DNA from: Clostridiaceae bacterium Marseille-Q4145
GTDB taxonomy: Bacteria > Bacillota > Clostridia > Lachnospirales > Lachnospiraceae
Reading direction: 5' to 3'
Length of the DNA stretch: 64,000 nt
Assembly: GCA_018223365.1 (NCBI GenBank)
Contig: JAGTTP010000001.1
Span: 682,001-746,000, forward strand
The position numbers and the translations under genes were made by a program. Each line of letters opens with the position of its first letter. Position 1 is the first letter of the stretch. The notes under the pieces are model-generated. The model was not told the DNA's origin and did not search any database. It saw nothing but the letters and a program-made list of their open reading frames with translations. Positions 51,724 through 61,308 of this stretch are shown one piece after another.

Positions 51724-52836
51724 TTACTCGGAAATCTCTTTTCCATTTTCGGCAATGAGGTCAATGGCCTTTTCCTGAATAATCTGCTCTTTGATCAGTT
51801 CCGGATCATAGACCTGCTCAATCTGGGACGGATCATCGTAACCATACTGGGAAGCCAGCGTGGAAAGTCTGTCCTGATATTCCTCATCGCTGACGGTCAG
51901 TCCTTCCTGCTCAGCTATCGCATGGAACGCAAGGGTCATTTTCACACGGAAAGTAGCGGTCTCCTGATAAGCCTCTCTAAGCTGCTCTTCGGTAACACCC
52001 ATCTGGCTCTGCAGAAATTCTTCCATTTCCATTCCATACATATTTGCATAGGTCTGATATTCTGTAAGCATTTCATCTGTATAAGCTTTTACATCCGCAT
52101 CCTCAATTTCAAATTCACTGTTATCGAGCACCTGCTTGATCAGGCTGTACTGCCAGTTATCCTCTGCATCGGTCTGTGCGTCCTGCTCAAGCTCCTCACG
52201 GATGGAAGTCTGCATATCCTCAATGCTGTCATAGTCTGTATTTTCCTGTACGTACTCATCTGTCAGTTCCGGCAGATCATAAGCCTGTACACTGTTCACA
52301 TGAATATCGAACTGTACATCTTTTCCAGCAACTTCCTGATTATAATTTTCTGGGAATGTGAAGCTGATCTGGGTATCCTCTCCCGTGGTCACGCCAACCA
52401 ATTGATTTTCAAAATCCGGAAGCATGGTGCCTGCACCAATCTCTACATCCGTTCCTTCTCCTTTCAGATTGTCGGACGTCTCTCCATTGATATAACCGGT
52501 AAAATCAATATTCACCACATCCCCGGTTTCCGCCGGTTCGGTTTTATCCACCAATTCTGCATTTTCTTTCTGAATGCTGTCAATCTCGGCCTGCACATCC
52601 TCGTCCGTCACTTCTGCTACGGTTTTCTCAGCCTCCACTCCCTTATACTCTGCCAGATTTACCAGTTTGCTGGTCAGATCTTCATAAAGCGGTGCCTTAT
52701 AGGCAACATCTGCTCCCGAAGCGTCTGTTTCCGTGTTTTCGATAGTGCTGTCCGTACTCTCAGTTGTTGTCTTTCCGCAGGCACCTAACGTAAGAGTTGC
52801 TGCCAATACCGTCATCATTGCTAATTTTCTTTTCAT
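51724..52836 (-). CDS. Trigger-factor-like FKBP peptidyl-prolyl isomerase lipoprotein
   Basis: 370 residues from ATG 52836. Lipoprotein signal with lipobox LTLGAC (Cys about 19). An FKBP domain at about 135-225 (GDVVNIDFTGYINGE, LPDFENQLVGVTTGED) and a trigger-factor C-terminal helical domain at about 225-370 (ITLAFHAIAEQEGLTVSDEEY). Unlike cytoplasmic trigger factor there is no ribosome-binding N-domain; it should work as an extracytoplasmic foldase. Downstream of a MATE gene by 16 nt. Confidence 0.88.
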   Translation of the reverse strand: MKRKLAMMTVLAATLTLGACGKTTTESTDSTIENTETDASGADVAYKAPLYEDLTSKLVNLAEYKGVEAEKTVAEVTDEDVQAEIDSIQKENAELVDKTEPAETGDVVNIDFTGYINGETSDNLKGEGTDVEIGAGTMLPDFENQLVGVTTGEDTQISFTFPENYNQEVAGKDVQFDIHVNSVQAYDLPELTDEYVQENTDYDSIEDMQTSIREELEQDAQTDAEDNWQYSLIKQVLDNSEFEIEDADVKAYTDEMLTEYQTYANMYGMEMEEFLQSQMGVTEEQLREAYQETATFRVKMTLAFHAIAEQEGLTVSDEEYQDRLSTLASQYGYDDPSQIEQVYDPELIKEQIIQEKAIDLIAENGKEISE

Positions 52837-52852
52837 ATGTTTATCCTTTCTT

Positions 52853-54169
52853 CTATGCCTTACGACTCTGCACAATTGCAATTCCCATCACGATGGCAGT
52901 CAGCAATTCTGATACCGGGAATGCCAGCCATACACCGGCCATGCCAAACAGATGCGACAATAACAACGCACAAAGTGTAATTGCTACAAAACCTCTTAAT
53001 ATTGACGCGGCGAATGCCCATGCGGCCTTCTCCGTCGCGCTTAAGTATCCGGTTCCTACAATATTAAATCCGGAACACAGAAATCCGATAAAATACAACC
53101 GGACACCCTCGATTGCATAAGCTGTCAGCTGAGTGTCCCCTTGCTGGTTAAAGACCTGTACAATGGGCTCTGCAAACAGATTCAGCACTAACATTAAAAT
53201 GATCGCCGATGCAAATGCCGTCACAACTGCCAGCTGAAGCAGCCTGTTCACGGACTTCTTCTCTCCTCTCCCGAAGGTATCGCTGAACAATGGCTGTGTT
53301 CCCTGGGAAATACCATTGAAAATAGCAGTTCCCACAATGGCGATATTGGCTACCACGCCGTAGGCTGCAATTCCCGTATTTCCTGCTATGCCAAGAATCA
53401 GCAGGTTAAATACCATGGTCGTCACACCGGAAGACATCTCTCCCATAAAAGCCGCCACACCCAGCTGGCAGGATTTCACAAGATAAGACACGGTTGGCCG
53501 CTTCCAGCGGAAGGTTACCGTATTTTTCTTTGAGAAGAAATGAAGGCCACAAATGGTCATGCCCACAACCGGTGACAGGCCGGTGGCCAGAGCCGCACCG
53601 GACATTCCCAGTCCACAGGGAAAGATCAGCACATAGTCCATTACAATATTGAATAAACTGCTGGACATGGTTGCCGCCATCGCCAGGGACGGATCCCCGT
53701 CATTTCTTACAAAAGCATTGAAAATATAGTTTAACATAAAGAACGGCGAATAAAACAGAAAAATTCTGGTATATTCCGTTCCCACCTCCACAATCCGCGC
53801 GTCTCCGCCCAGCAGGGAAAGCACCTTATCCGGCATTCCCATTCCGGGAATCATAAAACAGATGCCCAGCAAAATGGCCCAGAACACCGCATTGGAGAAA
53901 TAGCGGTCCGCCTTCTCGTCCCCTCTGGCCCGTCCCAACGCAAATCGCGTGGCAGAACCTACTCCAATCATGGATCCGATGGCAAATATGAGACTGTACA
54001 CCGGCAGCACCAGATTCAGCGCCGTAATACCGTCTGCTCCTTCCGACTGGGAAATAAAAAACGTGTCCGCCAGGATGTAGGCCGACACCCCGATGGTTCC
54101 CAGTATATTCTGGGAAACGTATTTTACAAAAGGCCTTCCTGTCCTGGAAAATCCTTCTTCCTTTTCCAT
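52853..54169 (-). CDS. MATE family efflux transporter
   Basis: 438 residues from ATG 54169 (GGGAG about ten nt upstream). Twelve membrane helices with the motif ILADTFFISQSEGADGITALNLVLPVYSLI typical of MepA-like MATE proteins. Third MATE gene within 7 kb. Co-directional with, and 16 nt upstream of, the lipoprotein foldase gene. Confidence 0.9.
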   Translation of the reverse strand: MEKEEGFSRTGRPFVKYVSQNILGTIGVSAYILADTFFISQSEGADGITALNLVLPVYSLIFAIGSMIGVGSATRFALGRARGDEKADRYFSNAVFWAILLGICFMIPGMGMPDKVLSLLGGDARIVEVGTEYTRIFLFYSPFFMLNYIFNAFVRNDGDPSLAMAATMSSSLFNIVMDYVLIFPCGLGMSGAALATGLSPVVGMTICGLHFFSKKNTVTFRWKRPTVSYLVKSCQLGVAAFMGEMSSGVTTMVFNLLILGIAGNTGIAAYGVVANIAIVGTAIFNGISQGTQPLFSDTFGRGEKKSVNRLLQLAVVTAFASAIILMLVLNLFAEPIVQVFNQQGDTQLTAYAIEGVRLYFIGFLCSGFNIVGTGYLSATEKAAWAFAASILRGFVAITLCALLLSHLFGMAGVWLAFPVSELLTAIVMGIAIVQSRKA

Positions 54170-54324
54170 ATGTATTAAACTCCCTCGACGTAATATCATT
54201 TCATGAGGCTCATTGTAGCTGTGGCATTTTCGCTTGTCAAGCAGATTGCCTTTCTTTCTTGCTTTTTATAAGGAAAAATGCTACAATGAGACGAGAAATT
54301 GTTGCAGGAGGCACAGAAGACAGA

Positions 54325-54756
54325 ATGTGGAAAATTTTATTAGTCATTCTTATCATATTGATTATCGCTCTGGTTGCTCTTTATTTCTTTGGTCGCAGAC
54401 TTGAGAAACGCCAGATTGAGAATCAGGCACAGCTGGACGCTATGGCACAGACGGTCAGTATGCTGGTCATTGACAAGAAGAAGCTCCCCGTTAAAAAATC
54501 TGGTCTGCCCCAGATGGTCATTGACCAGACACCCTGGTATTTACGCAGATCCAAGATGCCTATCGTAAAAGCCAAAGTCGGACCGAAGATCATGACACTT
54601 GTTGCAGACGCTAACATCTACGATCTTCTCCCGGTAAAGCGTGAAGTAAAAGTAGTCGTAAGTGGTATTTATATCACCGCTATCAAGAGTGCACGCGGTG
54701 GCATCGAGAAGCCGGAACCGAAGAAGGGATTCTTCAAAAGATTATTTAAAAAATAA
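54325..54756 (+). CDS. Single-pass membrane protein of unknown function
   Basis: 143 residues from ATG 54325; AGGAGG lies 13 nt upstream, and earlier in-frame starts exist at 54259 and 54286. One N-terminal membrane helix (ILLVILIILIIALVALYFF), a short coiled region, and a basic domain with KSGLPQMVIDQTPWYLRRSKMPIVKAKVGPKI, ending in KKGFFKRLFKK. I do not recognise the family; the conserved-looking WYLRR-KVGPKIMTLVAD block suggests a soluble cytoplasmic domain on a membrane tether. Confidence 0.7.
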   Translation: MWKILLVILIILIIALVALYFFGRRLEKRQIENQAQLDAMAQTVSMLVIDKKKLPVKKSGLPQMVIDQTPWYLRRSKMPIVKAKVGPKIMTLVADANIYDLLPVKREVKVVVSGIYITAIKSARGGIEKPEPKKGFFKRLFKK

Positions 54757-54787
54757 AATGCTTGCATTTTTACTTGCATTTTAAGAC

Positions 54788-54825
54788 AAAAGACCTGGAT
54801 TTTCCTTGAAAATCCAGGTCTTTTT
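54788..54825. terminator. Bidirectional terminator
   Basis: AGACCTGGATTTTC-CTT-GAAAATCCAGGTCT followed by T runs on both strands. Ends both the 54325-54756 gene and the convergent response-regulator operon. Confidence 0.88.
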
Positions 54826-54831
54826 GTTGTG

Positions 54832-55521
54832 CTAAACTTTAAACCGGTAGCCTACACCCCAGATAGTTTCAATATACTGGGGTTTCGCTGTATTAAACTC
54901 AATCTTCTCACGAATCTTCTTGATATGCACCGTCACGGTTGCAATATCCCCAATAGACTCCATATCCCAGATCTTACTGAACAGCTCTTCTTTCGTAAAT
55001 ACATGATTCGGATTCTGTGCCAGAAATGCCAGAAGGTCGAATTCTTTTGATGTAAACTGTTTTTCTTCTCCATTCACCCAGACGCGCCGTGCAGTCTTAT
55101 CAATCTTGATCCCGCGGATTTCAATAATCTCATTTTCCTGAATACCGCTTCCTACTAACCGTTCATACCTTGCCAGATGTGCCTTTACACGGGCTACTAG
55201 CTCACTGGGGCTGAAAGGTTTGGTCATATAATCATCTGCTCCCAGACCCAGACCCCGAATCTTGTCAATATCATCTTTCTTGGCTGACACCATAATGACC
55301 GGAATATTTTTTTCTTCCCGGATATTACGGCAGATCTCAAATCCATCCACACCCGGGAGCATCAGATCCAGAATAATCAGATCAAACTCTTCCGACAGGG
55401 CTCTTGTCAGTCCGCTGTCTCCCCGGCCCTCAATCTCTACTTCAAAGCCGCTCAGCTCCAGATAGTCCTTCTCCAGATCTGCGATAGCTTCCTCATCCTC
55501 AATAATCAAAATTTTACTCAT
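54832..55521 (-). CDS. OmpR-family response regulator
   Basis: 229 residues from ATG 55521; a longer upstream reading would run through the kinase gene and is rejected. Receiver motifs IIEDEEAIADLEKDY, IILDLMLPGVDGFEI and MTKPFSPSELVARV; DNA-binding domain with FTSKEFDLLAFLAQNPNHVFTKEELFSKIW. Overlaps the kinase gene by 8 nt. Target genes unknown. Confidence 0.92.
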   Translation of the reverse strand: MSKILIIEDEEAIADLEKDYLELSGFEVEIEGRGDSGLTRALSEEFDLIILDLMLPGVDGFEICRNIREEKNIPVIMVSAKKDDIDKIRGLGLGADDYMTKPFSPSELVARVKAHLARYERLVGSGIQENEIIEIRGIKIDKTARRVWVNGEEKQFTSKEFDLLAFLAQNPNHVFTKEELFSKIWDMESIGDIATVTVHIKKIREKIEFNTAKPQYIETIWGVGYRFKV

Positions 55522-56605
55522 TAGCCGGTACCTCCTGATATTTTCTAAGAACGAAATACATAGTCGTTCCTTCTCCTTCTCTGCTGGTTGCCCAGACCTT
55601 CCCTCCATGGTCTTCCATGACCTTATGAACAATGGAAAGACCGATGCCGCTTCCTCCTTTTGAGGAATTTCTTGACGTATCTGTTCGGTAGAACCGGTCA
55701 AATATATATGGAAGATCCTTTGCCGCGATTCCCCGGCCATTATCCTCGATCTCCACCTGCACAAAGTCTCCCACATCCGTCACACGAATAGCAATGGATT
55801 TGTTCGGTTTATCCATGTATTTCACGGAGTTTCCTACGATATTATTGATGACACGCTTAATCTGCTCCGCATCCGCAATGACCATCACATCCGGTGCCAC
55901 CTTATTATCATAACTTAAGGAAATCTGCTGCTGACTCATCTCCATGCCGATATCTTCAAAGCAGTCATCAAAATATTCCTTTACATTAATCTTGTTAAAC
56001 GTATACGGAATACGATTTGTGTCAATCTTGGAATAAAAGGTCAGTTCATTAATGAGCCGGTCCATATCGTTGGCTTTGTTATAAATGGTTCTCAGATATT
56101 TTTCCTGCTTCTCCGGCGTATCTGCCACCCCATCCAAAAGACCTTCCACATAGCCTTTTACCGCTGTGATCGGTGTCTTCAGATCATGGGAAATATTACT
56201 GATAAGCTCTTTATTCTGGCTGTCAAAGACCACTTTTTCCTCTGTGGATTCTTTCAGCCGGATTCTCATCTCCTCAAAATCCGCACACAGCTCACCAATC
56301 TCATCATCATCTCCGATTTCCACTTCAAAATCCAGATTGCCGTCACGAATATTTCTCGTTGCTTTTTTCAGAGTTTCAATCGGGGTCAGTATACTGCGGT
56401 AAATCCATGCCATCAGAAAACTGCAGGTCATTGCCATAATTAAAATGACCGACACAAGCATCTCTCCCAGAAATTCTCTCGTCTGGGGTGTGGCCACTTC
56501 TGCCGGCTGCATACTCATAAATCCGAAGAAAACAAGTGAGATCAAAAACAACGGAACTGCTATCACGACTCCGAATGTGACAATCAGCTTTGTCTTTATG
56601 TTCAA
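55514..56605 (-). CDS. Sensor histidine kinase
   Basis: 363 residues. Two membrane helices (about 8-30 and 46-66) with a very short external loop, HAMP at about 68-120, HisKA with LISNISHDLKTPITAVKGYVEG near 137-200, and HATPase_c with NNIVGNSVKYMDKP and DNGRGIAAKDLPYIFDRFYR. The small external loop suggests intramembrane or envelope-stress sensing. Two-component partner of the downstream regulator. Confidence 0.92.
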   Translation of the reverse strand: MNIKTKLIVTFGVVIAVPLFLISLVFFGFMSMQPAEVATPQTREFLGEMLVSVILIMAMTCSFLMAWIYRSILTPIETLKKATRNIRDGNLDFEVEIGDDDEIGELCADFEEMRIRLKESTEEKVVFDSQNKELISNISHDLKTPITAVKGYVEGLLDGVADTPEKQEKYLRTIYNKANDMDRLINELTFYSKIDTNRIPYTFNKINVKEYFDDCFEDIGMEMSQQQISLSYDNKVAPDVMVIADAEQIKRVINNIVGNSVKYMDKPNKSIAIRVTDVGDFVQVEIEDNGRGIAAKDLPYIFDRFYRTDTSRNSSKGGSGIGLSIVHKVMEDHGGKVWATSREGEGTTMYFVLRKYQEVPANE

Positions 56606-56682
56606 GTTTTTGTCCTCCTATCTCATCTCTCTGAATTATACCATATGCTGTGCTTCTATTTTATAAACTTTTTGTAAAAAGC

Positions 56683-56711
56683 TTGACTTTTTTATAATAC
56701 AAGTGTATGTT
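56683..56711 (+). promoter_or_regulatory. Promoter of the metK riboswitch transcript
   Basis: TTGACT, 17-nt spacer, TATGTT, about 28 nt before the SAM riboswitch. Confidence 0.7.
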
Positions 56712-56738
56712 ATGGAAAGAAAAGTCCATACGGTAGTT

Positions 56739-56838
56739 TTCTCTTATTCAGAGCGGTGGAGATACATAGGATCTGTGAAACCCGGCAACCCCTTTATAAA
56801 GGAAGGTGCTTACCTGAGCGAGTGATCGAACAATAAGA
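56739..56838 (+). promoter_or_regulatory. SAM-I (S-box) riboswitch
   Basis: Conserved core: CTCTTATTCAGAGCGGTGGAG, GTGAAACCCGGCAACC, GGTGCTTACCTGAGCGAGTGATC and the closing CAATAAGAG that pairs with CTCTTATT to form P1. It is directly upstream of metK. SAM binding should favour the terminator at 56862-56883, giving feedback control of SAM synthesis. Confidence 0.95.
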
Positions 56839-56861
56839 GGATTTGATACATGTTTTGTCAG

Positions 56862-56883
56862 GTCCGCTTGTGCGGGCTTTTTT
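56862..56883 (+). terminator. SAM riboswitch terminator
   Basis: GTCCGC-TTGT-GCGGGC stem with one T-G pair followed by TTTTTT. Forms the expression platform of the SAM-I riboswitch. Confidence 0.85.
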
Positions 56884-56942
56884 GTTGTCTGTAAACCACA
56901 GCAGGAGAATTCTCCTGCACCATTTTTTAAAGGAGTATTTTC

Positions 56943-58139
56943 ATGGAAAAAGAAAAGATTTTATTTACTTCCGAATCCGTAACCGAAGGCCATCCAGACA
57001 AAATCTGTGACCAGATTTCTGATGCCATCCTGGACGCACTGATGGAACAGGATCCGATGAGCCGTGTTGCCTGCGAGACCAGCACTACCACCGGTCTTGT
57101 ACTGGTAATGGGCGAAATCACCACCAAAGCATACGTAGATATCCAGAAAATCGTTCGCGATACCATTCGCGAGATCGGATATACCAGAGGAAAATTCGGA
57201 TTCGATGCTGATAACTGTGCCGTTATCACTGCCATTGATGAGCAGTCCTCCGATATTGCCATGGGCGTAGACAAGGCACTGGAAGCAAAAGAGCATCTCA
57301 TGGATGACAGCCAGCTGGAGGCAATCGGCGCAGGCGATCAGGGTATGATGTTTGGCTATGCATCCAACGAGACTCCGGAACTTATGCCTTATGCGATCTC
57401 CCTTGCTCACAAACTGGCAAAGAGACTGACCGACGTTCGTAAAGACGGTACATTGCCGTACCTTCGTCCGGATGGAAAGACCCAGGTTACCGTAGAGTAC
57501 GATGAAAACGGCAAACCGCTTCGTCTGGAAGCAGTTGTTCTTTCCACCCAGCACGGTGAAGAAGTTACCCAGGAGCAGATTCACGCTGATATTAAGAAAT
57601 ATGTCTTCGATCCGATCCTTCCGGCAGACATGGTCGATGCAGACACCAAGTTCTTCATTAACCCGACCGGACGTTTCGTTATCGGCGGACCCCACGGAGA
57701 CAGCGGACTGACCGGACGTAAGATCATCGTAGATACTTACGGTGGATACGCCCGTCACGGCGGCGGCGCATTCTCCGGAAAAGACTGTACTAAGGTTGAC
57801 CGTTCCGCAGCTTACGCAGCACGTTATGCAGCAAAGAATATTGTTGCTGCAGGACTGGCTGACAAGTGTGAGATTCAGCTCTCCTACGCAATCGGCGTAG
57901 CAAGACCGACTTCTGTAAGAGTGGATACCTTCGGTACCGGAAAACTTTCCGATGAGAAACTGGTTGAGGTTCTCCGTGAAAACTTTGACTTCAGACCGGC
58001 CGGTATCATCAAAATGCTGGATCTGCGTCGCCCGATTTACAAGCAGACCGCTGCTTACGGACATTTTGGACGTACCGATGTAGATCTTCCGTGGGAGAAA
58101 ACCGATAAGGCTGATGCTCTGAAGAAATATCTGGCATAA
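56943..58139 (+). CDS. metK: S-adenosylmethionine synthetase
   Basis: 398 residues. Signature motifs TSESVTEGHPDKICDQISDAILD, GAGDQGMMFGYA, GGGAFSGKDCTKVDRSAAYAARY and the KQTAAYGHFGR C-terminus. Makes SAM from methionine and ATP. AAAGGAG site before ATG. Strong codon bias. Controlled by the SAM-I riboswitch upstream. Confidence 0.97.
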   Translation: MEKEKILFTSESVTEGHPDKICDQISDAILDALMEQDPMSRVACETSTTTGLVLVMGEITTKAYVDIQKIVRDTIREIGYTRGKFGFDADNCAVITAIDEQSSDIAMGVDKALEAKEHLMDDSQLEAIGAGDQGMMFGYASNETPELMPYAISLAHKLAKRLTDVRKDGTLPYLRPDGKTQVTVEYDENGKPLRLEAVVLSTQHGEEVTQEQIHADIKKYVFDPILPADMVDADTKFFINPTGRFVIGGPHGDSGLTGRKIIVDTYGGYARHGGGAFSGKDCTKVDRSAAYAARYAAKNIVAAGLADKCEIQLSYAIGVARPTSVRVDTFGTGKLSDEKLVEVLRENFDFRPAGIIKMLDLRRPIYKQTAAYGHFGRTDVDLPWEKTDKADALKKYLA

Positions 58140-58152
58140 AGAGTTCAAAAAG

Positions 58153-58203
58153 CAGACAGTGAAAAGAAACTACGAACGTTTCTTTCATTGTCTGTTTTTT
58201 TAT
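58153..58203 (+). terminator. metK terminator
   Basis: CAGACAGTGAAA...TTTCATTGTCTG imperfect 17-bp stem followed by TTTTTTT. Confidence 0.85.
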
Positions 58204-58299
58204 CTCCTATTTTATAGGTTATCGATTTTGTAATATTTATTGTGTTCTCATCATAAATCAACTATACTATAAAGAAAAACAACGAGGGAGAACTATTTC

Positions 58300-59466
58300 A
58301 TGAAAAAAATTGCTCAAAGTCTGCCCGTACGCTTATTGGCCGGAGTTATCATCGGAATCGCAGTCGGGCTCATTTCCAACGAATCTTTTATGAACATTAT
58401 TGTTACCGTCAAGCATCTGCTTGGTCAGGTGATCACTTTCTGCGTACCGCTGATCGTAATCGGTTTCATCGCACCATCCATTACCAGACTTGGCAAGAGT
58501 GCTTCCCGCATGCTTTCCGTTGCACTGGTACTGGCATACACATCTTCTGTAGGTGCCGCACTGTTCAGCATGGTCGCCGGATACACCCTGATCCCGCATC
58601 TTTCTATTGTCTCCTCTGTAGACGGACTGAAAGAACTTCCGGAAGTTATTTTTGCTCTGGAAATTCCGCAGATTATGAGCGTTATGAGTGCACTGGTGTT
58701 CTCTGTTCTGGTTGGCCTTGCAGTTACCTGGACCAAGGCAGAACGAACTGCTGAACTTCTGGAAGAGTTTCAGAACATTGTTCTCGAAATCGTAAGCCGT
58801 GTCATTATCCCAATCCTTCCAATTTTCATTGCCTGCACCTTCTGCAGTCTTTCTTATGAAGGAACCATTACGAAACAGCTGCCTGTCTTCCTGAAGGTCA
58901 TCATCATTGTTATGATCGGACACTTTATCTGGATGACTCTGCTCTATACTCTTTCAGGTATTTATTCCGGAAAAAATCCGATGGAAGTAGTAAAACATTA
59001 CGGACCTGCTTATATCACAGCAGTCGGAACCATGTCTTCTGCAGCTACCCTGGCCGTTGCCCTTCGCTGTGCAAGAAAATCATCTGTACTCCGTGAAGAT
59101 ATGGTAAATTTCGGTATCCCGCTGTTTGCCAATATCCATCTGTGCGGATCTGTTCTGACCGAAGTCTTCTTCGTTATGACCGTATCCCAGATTCTGTACG
59201 GCTCCATTCCTTCTCTGGGAACCATGGTACTCTTCTGCCTGCTCCTTGGTGTCTTTGCCATTGGCGCTCCGGGTGTACCTGGCGGAACGGTTATGGCATC
59301 CTTAGGACTCATTACCGGCATCCTGCTCTTTAATGACACCGGCACTGCCCTGATGCTTACCATCTTCGCCCTGCAGGACAGCTTCGGAACTGCCTGCAAC
59401 GTCACCGGCGACGGAGCCCTGACTCTGATTTTGACCGGATATGCAGAAAAGCATCATGTGCAATAA
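58300..59466 (+). CDS. Dicarboxylate/amino acid:cation symporter (DAACS)
   Basis: 388 residues, about 8 to 10 membrane helices with the glutamate-transporter fold: RLLAGVIIGIAVGLISNE at the start, SSAATLAVALRCARKS (a serine-rich substrate hairpin) and PGVPGGTVMASLGLITGILLF. Imports glutamate, aspartate, serine/threonine or C4 acids with Na+; the exact substrate is not clear. Promoter TTGTGT, 17-nt spacer, TATACT lies about 30 nt upstream. Monocistronic with a strong terminator. Confidence 0.88.
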   Translation: MKKIAQSLPVRLLAGVIIGIAVGLISNESFMNIIVTVKHLLGQVITFCVPLIVIGFIAPSITRLGKSASRMLSVALVLAYTSSVGAALFSMVAGYTLIPHLSIVSSVDGLKELPEVIFALEIPQIMSVMSALVFSVLVGLAVTWTKAERTAELLEEFQNIVLEIVSRVIIPILPIFIACTFCSLSYEGTITKQLPVFLKVIIIVMIGHFIWMTLLYTLSGIYSGKNPMEVVKHYGPAYITAVGTMSSAATLAVALRCARKSSVLREDMVNFGIPLFANIHLCGSVLTEVFFVMTVSQILYGSIPSLGTMVLFCLLLGVFAIGAPGVPGGTVMASLGLITGILLFNDTGTALMLTIFALQDSFGTACNVTGDGALTLILTGYAEKHHVQ

Positions 59467-59478
59467 TTTTTTATATTA

Positions 59479-59514
59479 GAAGAACCGGGATTATTTCCCG
59501 GTTCTTCTTTTTAC
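59479..59514 (+). terminator. Symporter gene terminator
   Basis: GAAGAACCGGGA-TTATT-TCCCGGTTCTTC followed by TTTTT. Confidence 0.9.
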
Positions 59515-59620
59515 AGTATGATATCTATAGTAGTCACACCGGTAACGATCCATCCTCAGAATCTCTTTTCATAGTATTTCCTCCTCTCTCAATCCCTGCT
59601 GTATATTGTGCAGAAGAATA

Positions 59621-59666
59621 AAAAAAGAGGTCTCAGCCGTATCCCATGGATATCGGATGAAACCTC
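59621..59666 (-). terminator. Minus-strand terminator downstream of murA
   Basis: GAGGTTTCA ... TGAGACCTC followed by TTTTTTT on the minus strand. It lies about 170 nt past the murA stop. The AT-rich stretch between 59670 and 59835 shows no gene. Confidence 0.7.
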
Positions 59667-59835
59667 ATCGTTTCTGCTCTCTGTACTGCAGTTCTTTTTG
59701 ATGTGGAAAATTGTGCTTTATTTTCTTCTGAAATGCAACAGTTTCTTAAAATTATAGGAATTATCTTTAATTTCTATGATTTTGCAGAATCTTTTATCTT
59801 TATCTCTCTTTTACAAAAAATAATTTATTGGTACA

Positions 59836-61128
59836 TCAGCCAACTTTCAGTCGAAATTTCTGAATTTCTTTTTCGCTGGCTACTTTCTCAATCTGGGCAC
59901 CCAGTTTCCGGAGCTTTGCATCCAGATTTTCATAGCCGCGCTCAATATAATAAATGTCATCCACTATCGTAATGCCTTCTGCTGCCAATCCGGCAATGAC
60001 AAGAGCTGCGCCCGCACGAAGATCCGGCGCATTGACTCTTGCCCCGGTAAACTTCTCAACGCCGCTGATGACTGCCACATTTCCTTCTACTTTTACAGAA
60101 GCACCCATACGGGACAATTCATCCACATAGCGGAAACGGTTTTCAAAAATACTCTCTGTTACAATACTGGTTCCTCCTGCAAGAGCCAGGGATACGGAGA
60201 TCTGGGGCTGCATATCGGTCGGAAAACCCGGATACGGCATGGTCTTTACATGCGTTGCCTGAAGCTTCTGCGGAGCGATCACCCGCACTGCATCATCATA
60301 TTCACAGATCTGGCATCCCATCTCCAGAAGCTTTGCCGTAGTTGCTTCCAGATGCTTCGGAATCACGTTCTGAAGAACCACATTGCCGCCTGTAACAGCT
60401 GCAGCGAACATAAAGGTTCCTGCTTCGATCTGGTCAGGAATAATGGAATACTCGGTCTTATGGAGCGTGCTGACACCTGTGATACGGATGACATCCGTAC
60501 CTGCGCCTTTGATTCTGGCTCCCATGCTGTTCAGGAAGTTGGCTACATCTACCACATGGGGTTCTTTTGCCGCATTTTCAATGATGGTATTTCCCTCTGC
60601 CATGGAAGCAGCCATCATAATATTGATGGTCGCACCTACACTGACCATGTCCAGGAAAATATGCGCTCCATGGAGTTCTTCTGCTTCCGCAATAATAAAT
60701 CCATGTTCAATACGGGTCGTCGCACCCATGGCTTTAAAACCTTTCAGATGCTGATCGATAGGACGGCTTCCAATGTTGCAGCCTCCCGGAAGGGGAACCT
60801 CCGCTCTCTTGTATTTTCCAAGAAGTGCGCCAAGAAGGTAATAAGACGCACGGATTTTTTTCATATTTTCATTTTCAACTATACAGTTTTCTACACAGGA
60901 ACCATTGACCGTCACGGTATGACGATCCAGACGCTCCACATGCGCACCAATGTCCTGCATTGCCTCCAAAAGGGCATTAATATCTCTAACGTCCGGAAGA
61001 TTTTCAATCCGAACGGTTTCATCTGTCATATTTGCAGCTGCAAGAATGGCAAGCGCCGCATTCTTTGCGCCGCCAATCTCGACTTCACCATTGAGAACAT
61101 TTCCACCTTTTATAATATACTGTTCCAC
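59836..61128 (-). CDS. murA: UDP-N-acetylglucosamine 1-carboxyvinyltransferase MurA
   Basis: 430 residues starting at GTG 61128, which has GAGGTG six nt upstream; a longer reading to 61167 adds 13 unlikely residues. Motifs GGAKNAALAILAA at the N-terminus and PLPGGCNIGSRPIDQHLKGF with the catalytic Cys (the fosfomycin target). First committed step of peptidoglycan synthesis (PEP + UDP-GlcNAc). Confidence 0.95.
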   Translation of the reverse strand: MEQYIIKGGNVLNGEVEIGGAKNAALAILAAANMTDETVRIENLPDVRDINALLEAMQDIGAHVERLDRHTVTVNGSCVENCIVENENMKKIRASYYLLGALLGKYKRAEVPLPGGCNIGSRPIDQHLKGFKAMGATTRIEHGFIIAEAEELHGAHIFLDMVSVGATINIMMAASMAEGNTIIENAAKEPHVVDVANFLNSMGARIKGAGTDVIRITGVSTLHKTEYSIIPDQIEAGTFMFAAAVTGGNVVLQNVIPKHLEATTAKLLEMGCQICEYDDAVRVIAPQKLQATHVKTMPYPGFPTDMQPQISVSLALAGGTSIVTESIFENRFRYVDELSRMGASVKVEGNVAVISGVEKFTGARVNAPDLRAGAALVIAGLAAEGITIVDDIYYIERGYENLDAKLRKLGAQIEKVASEKEIQKFRLKVG

Positions 61129-61247
61129 GATTACACCTCGAACACTAAACTGTTTTCTATCTTTCATATTGCTCCGAATGAGCCTGTCTTATTCGTATTA
61201 TGTCTAGGTTATTATATCTTACCAAAGTAGAAATTGCAATCCACACA

Positions 61248-61276
61248 ATGGCAAAAAAAAGACGTTTTTTTGCCAT
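61248..61276. terminator. Bidirectional hairpin ATGGCAAAAAAA/TTTTTTTGCCAT
   Basis: 12-bp inverted repeat with a 5-nt loop in the spacer between the DUF3877 gene and murA; T runs are within the stem on both strands. Likely terminator of the DUF3877 gene. Confidence 0.55.
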
Positions 61277-61308
61277 ATGTTCTTATTTTTGTCAGTTACT
61301 GTTCTCAC

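Noticed and set aside
56961..58148. 395-codon minus-strand frame
   Set aside because: Antisense to metK. Long only because of metK codon bias; no homology or ribosome site.
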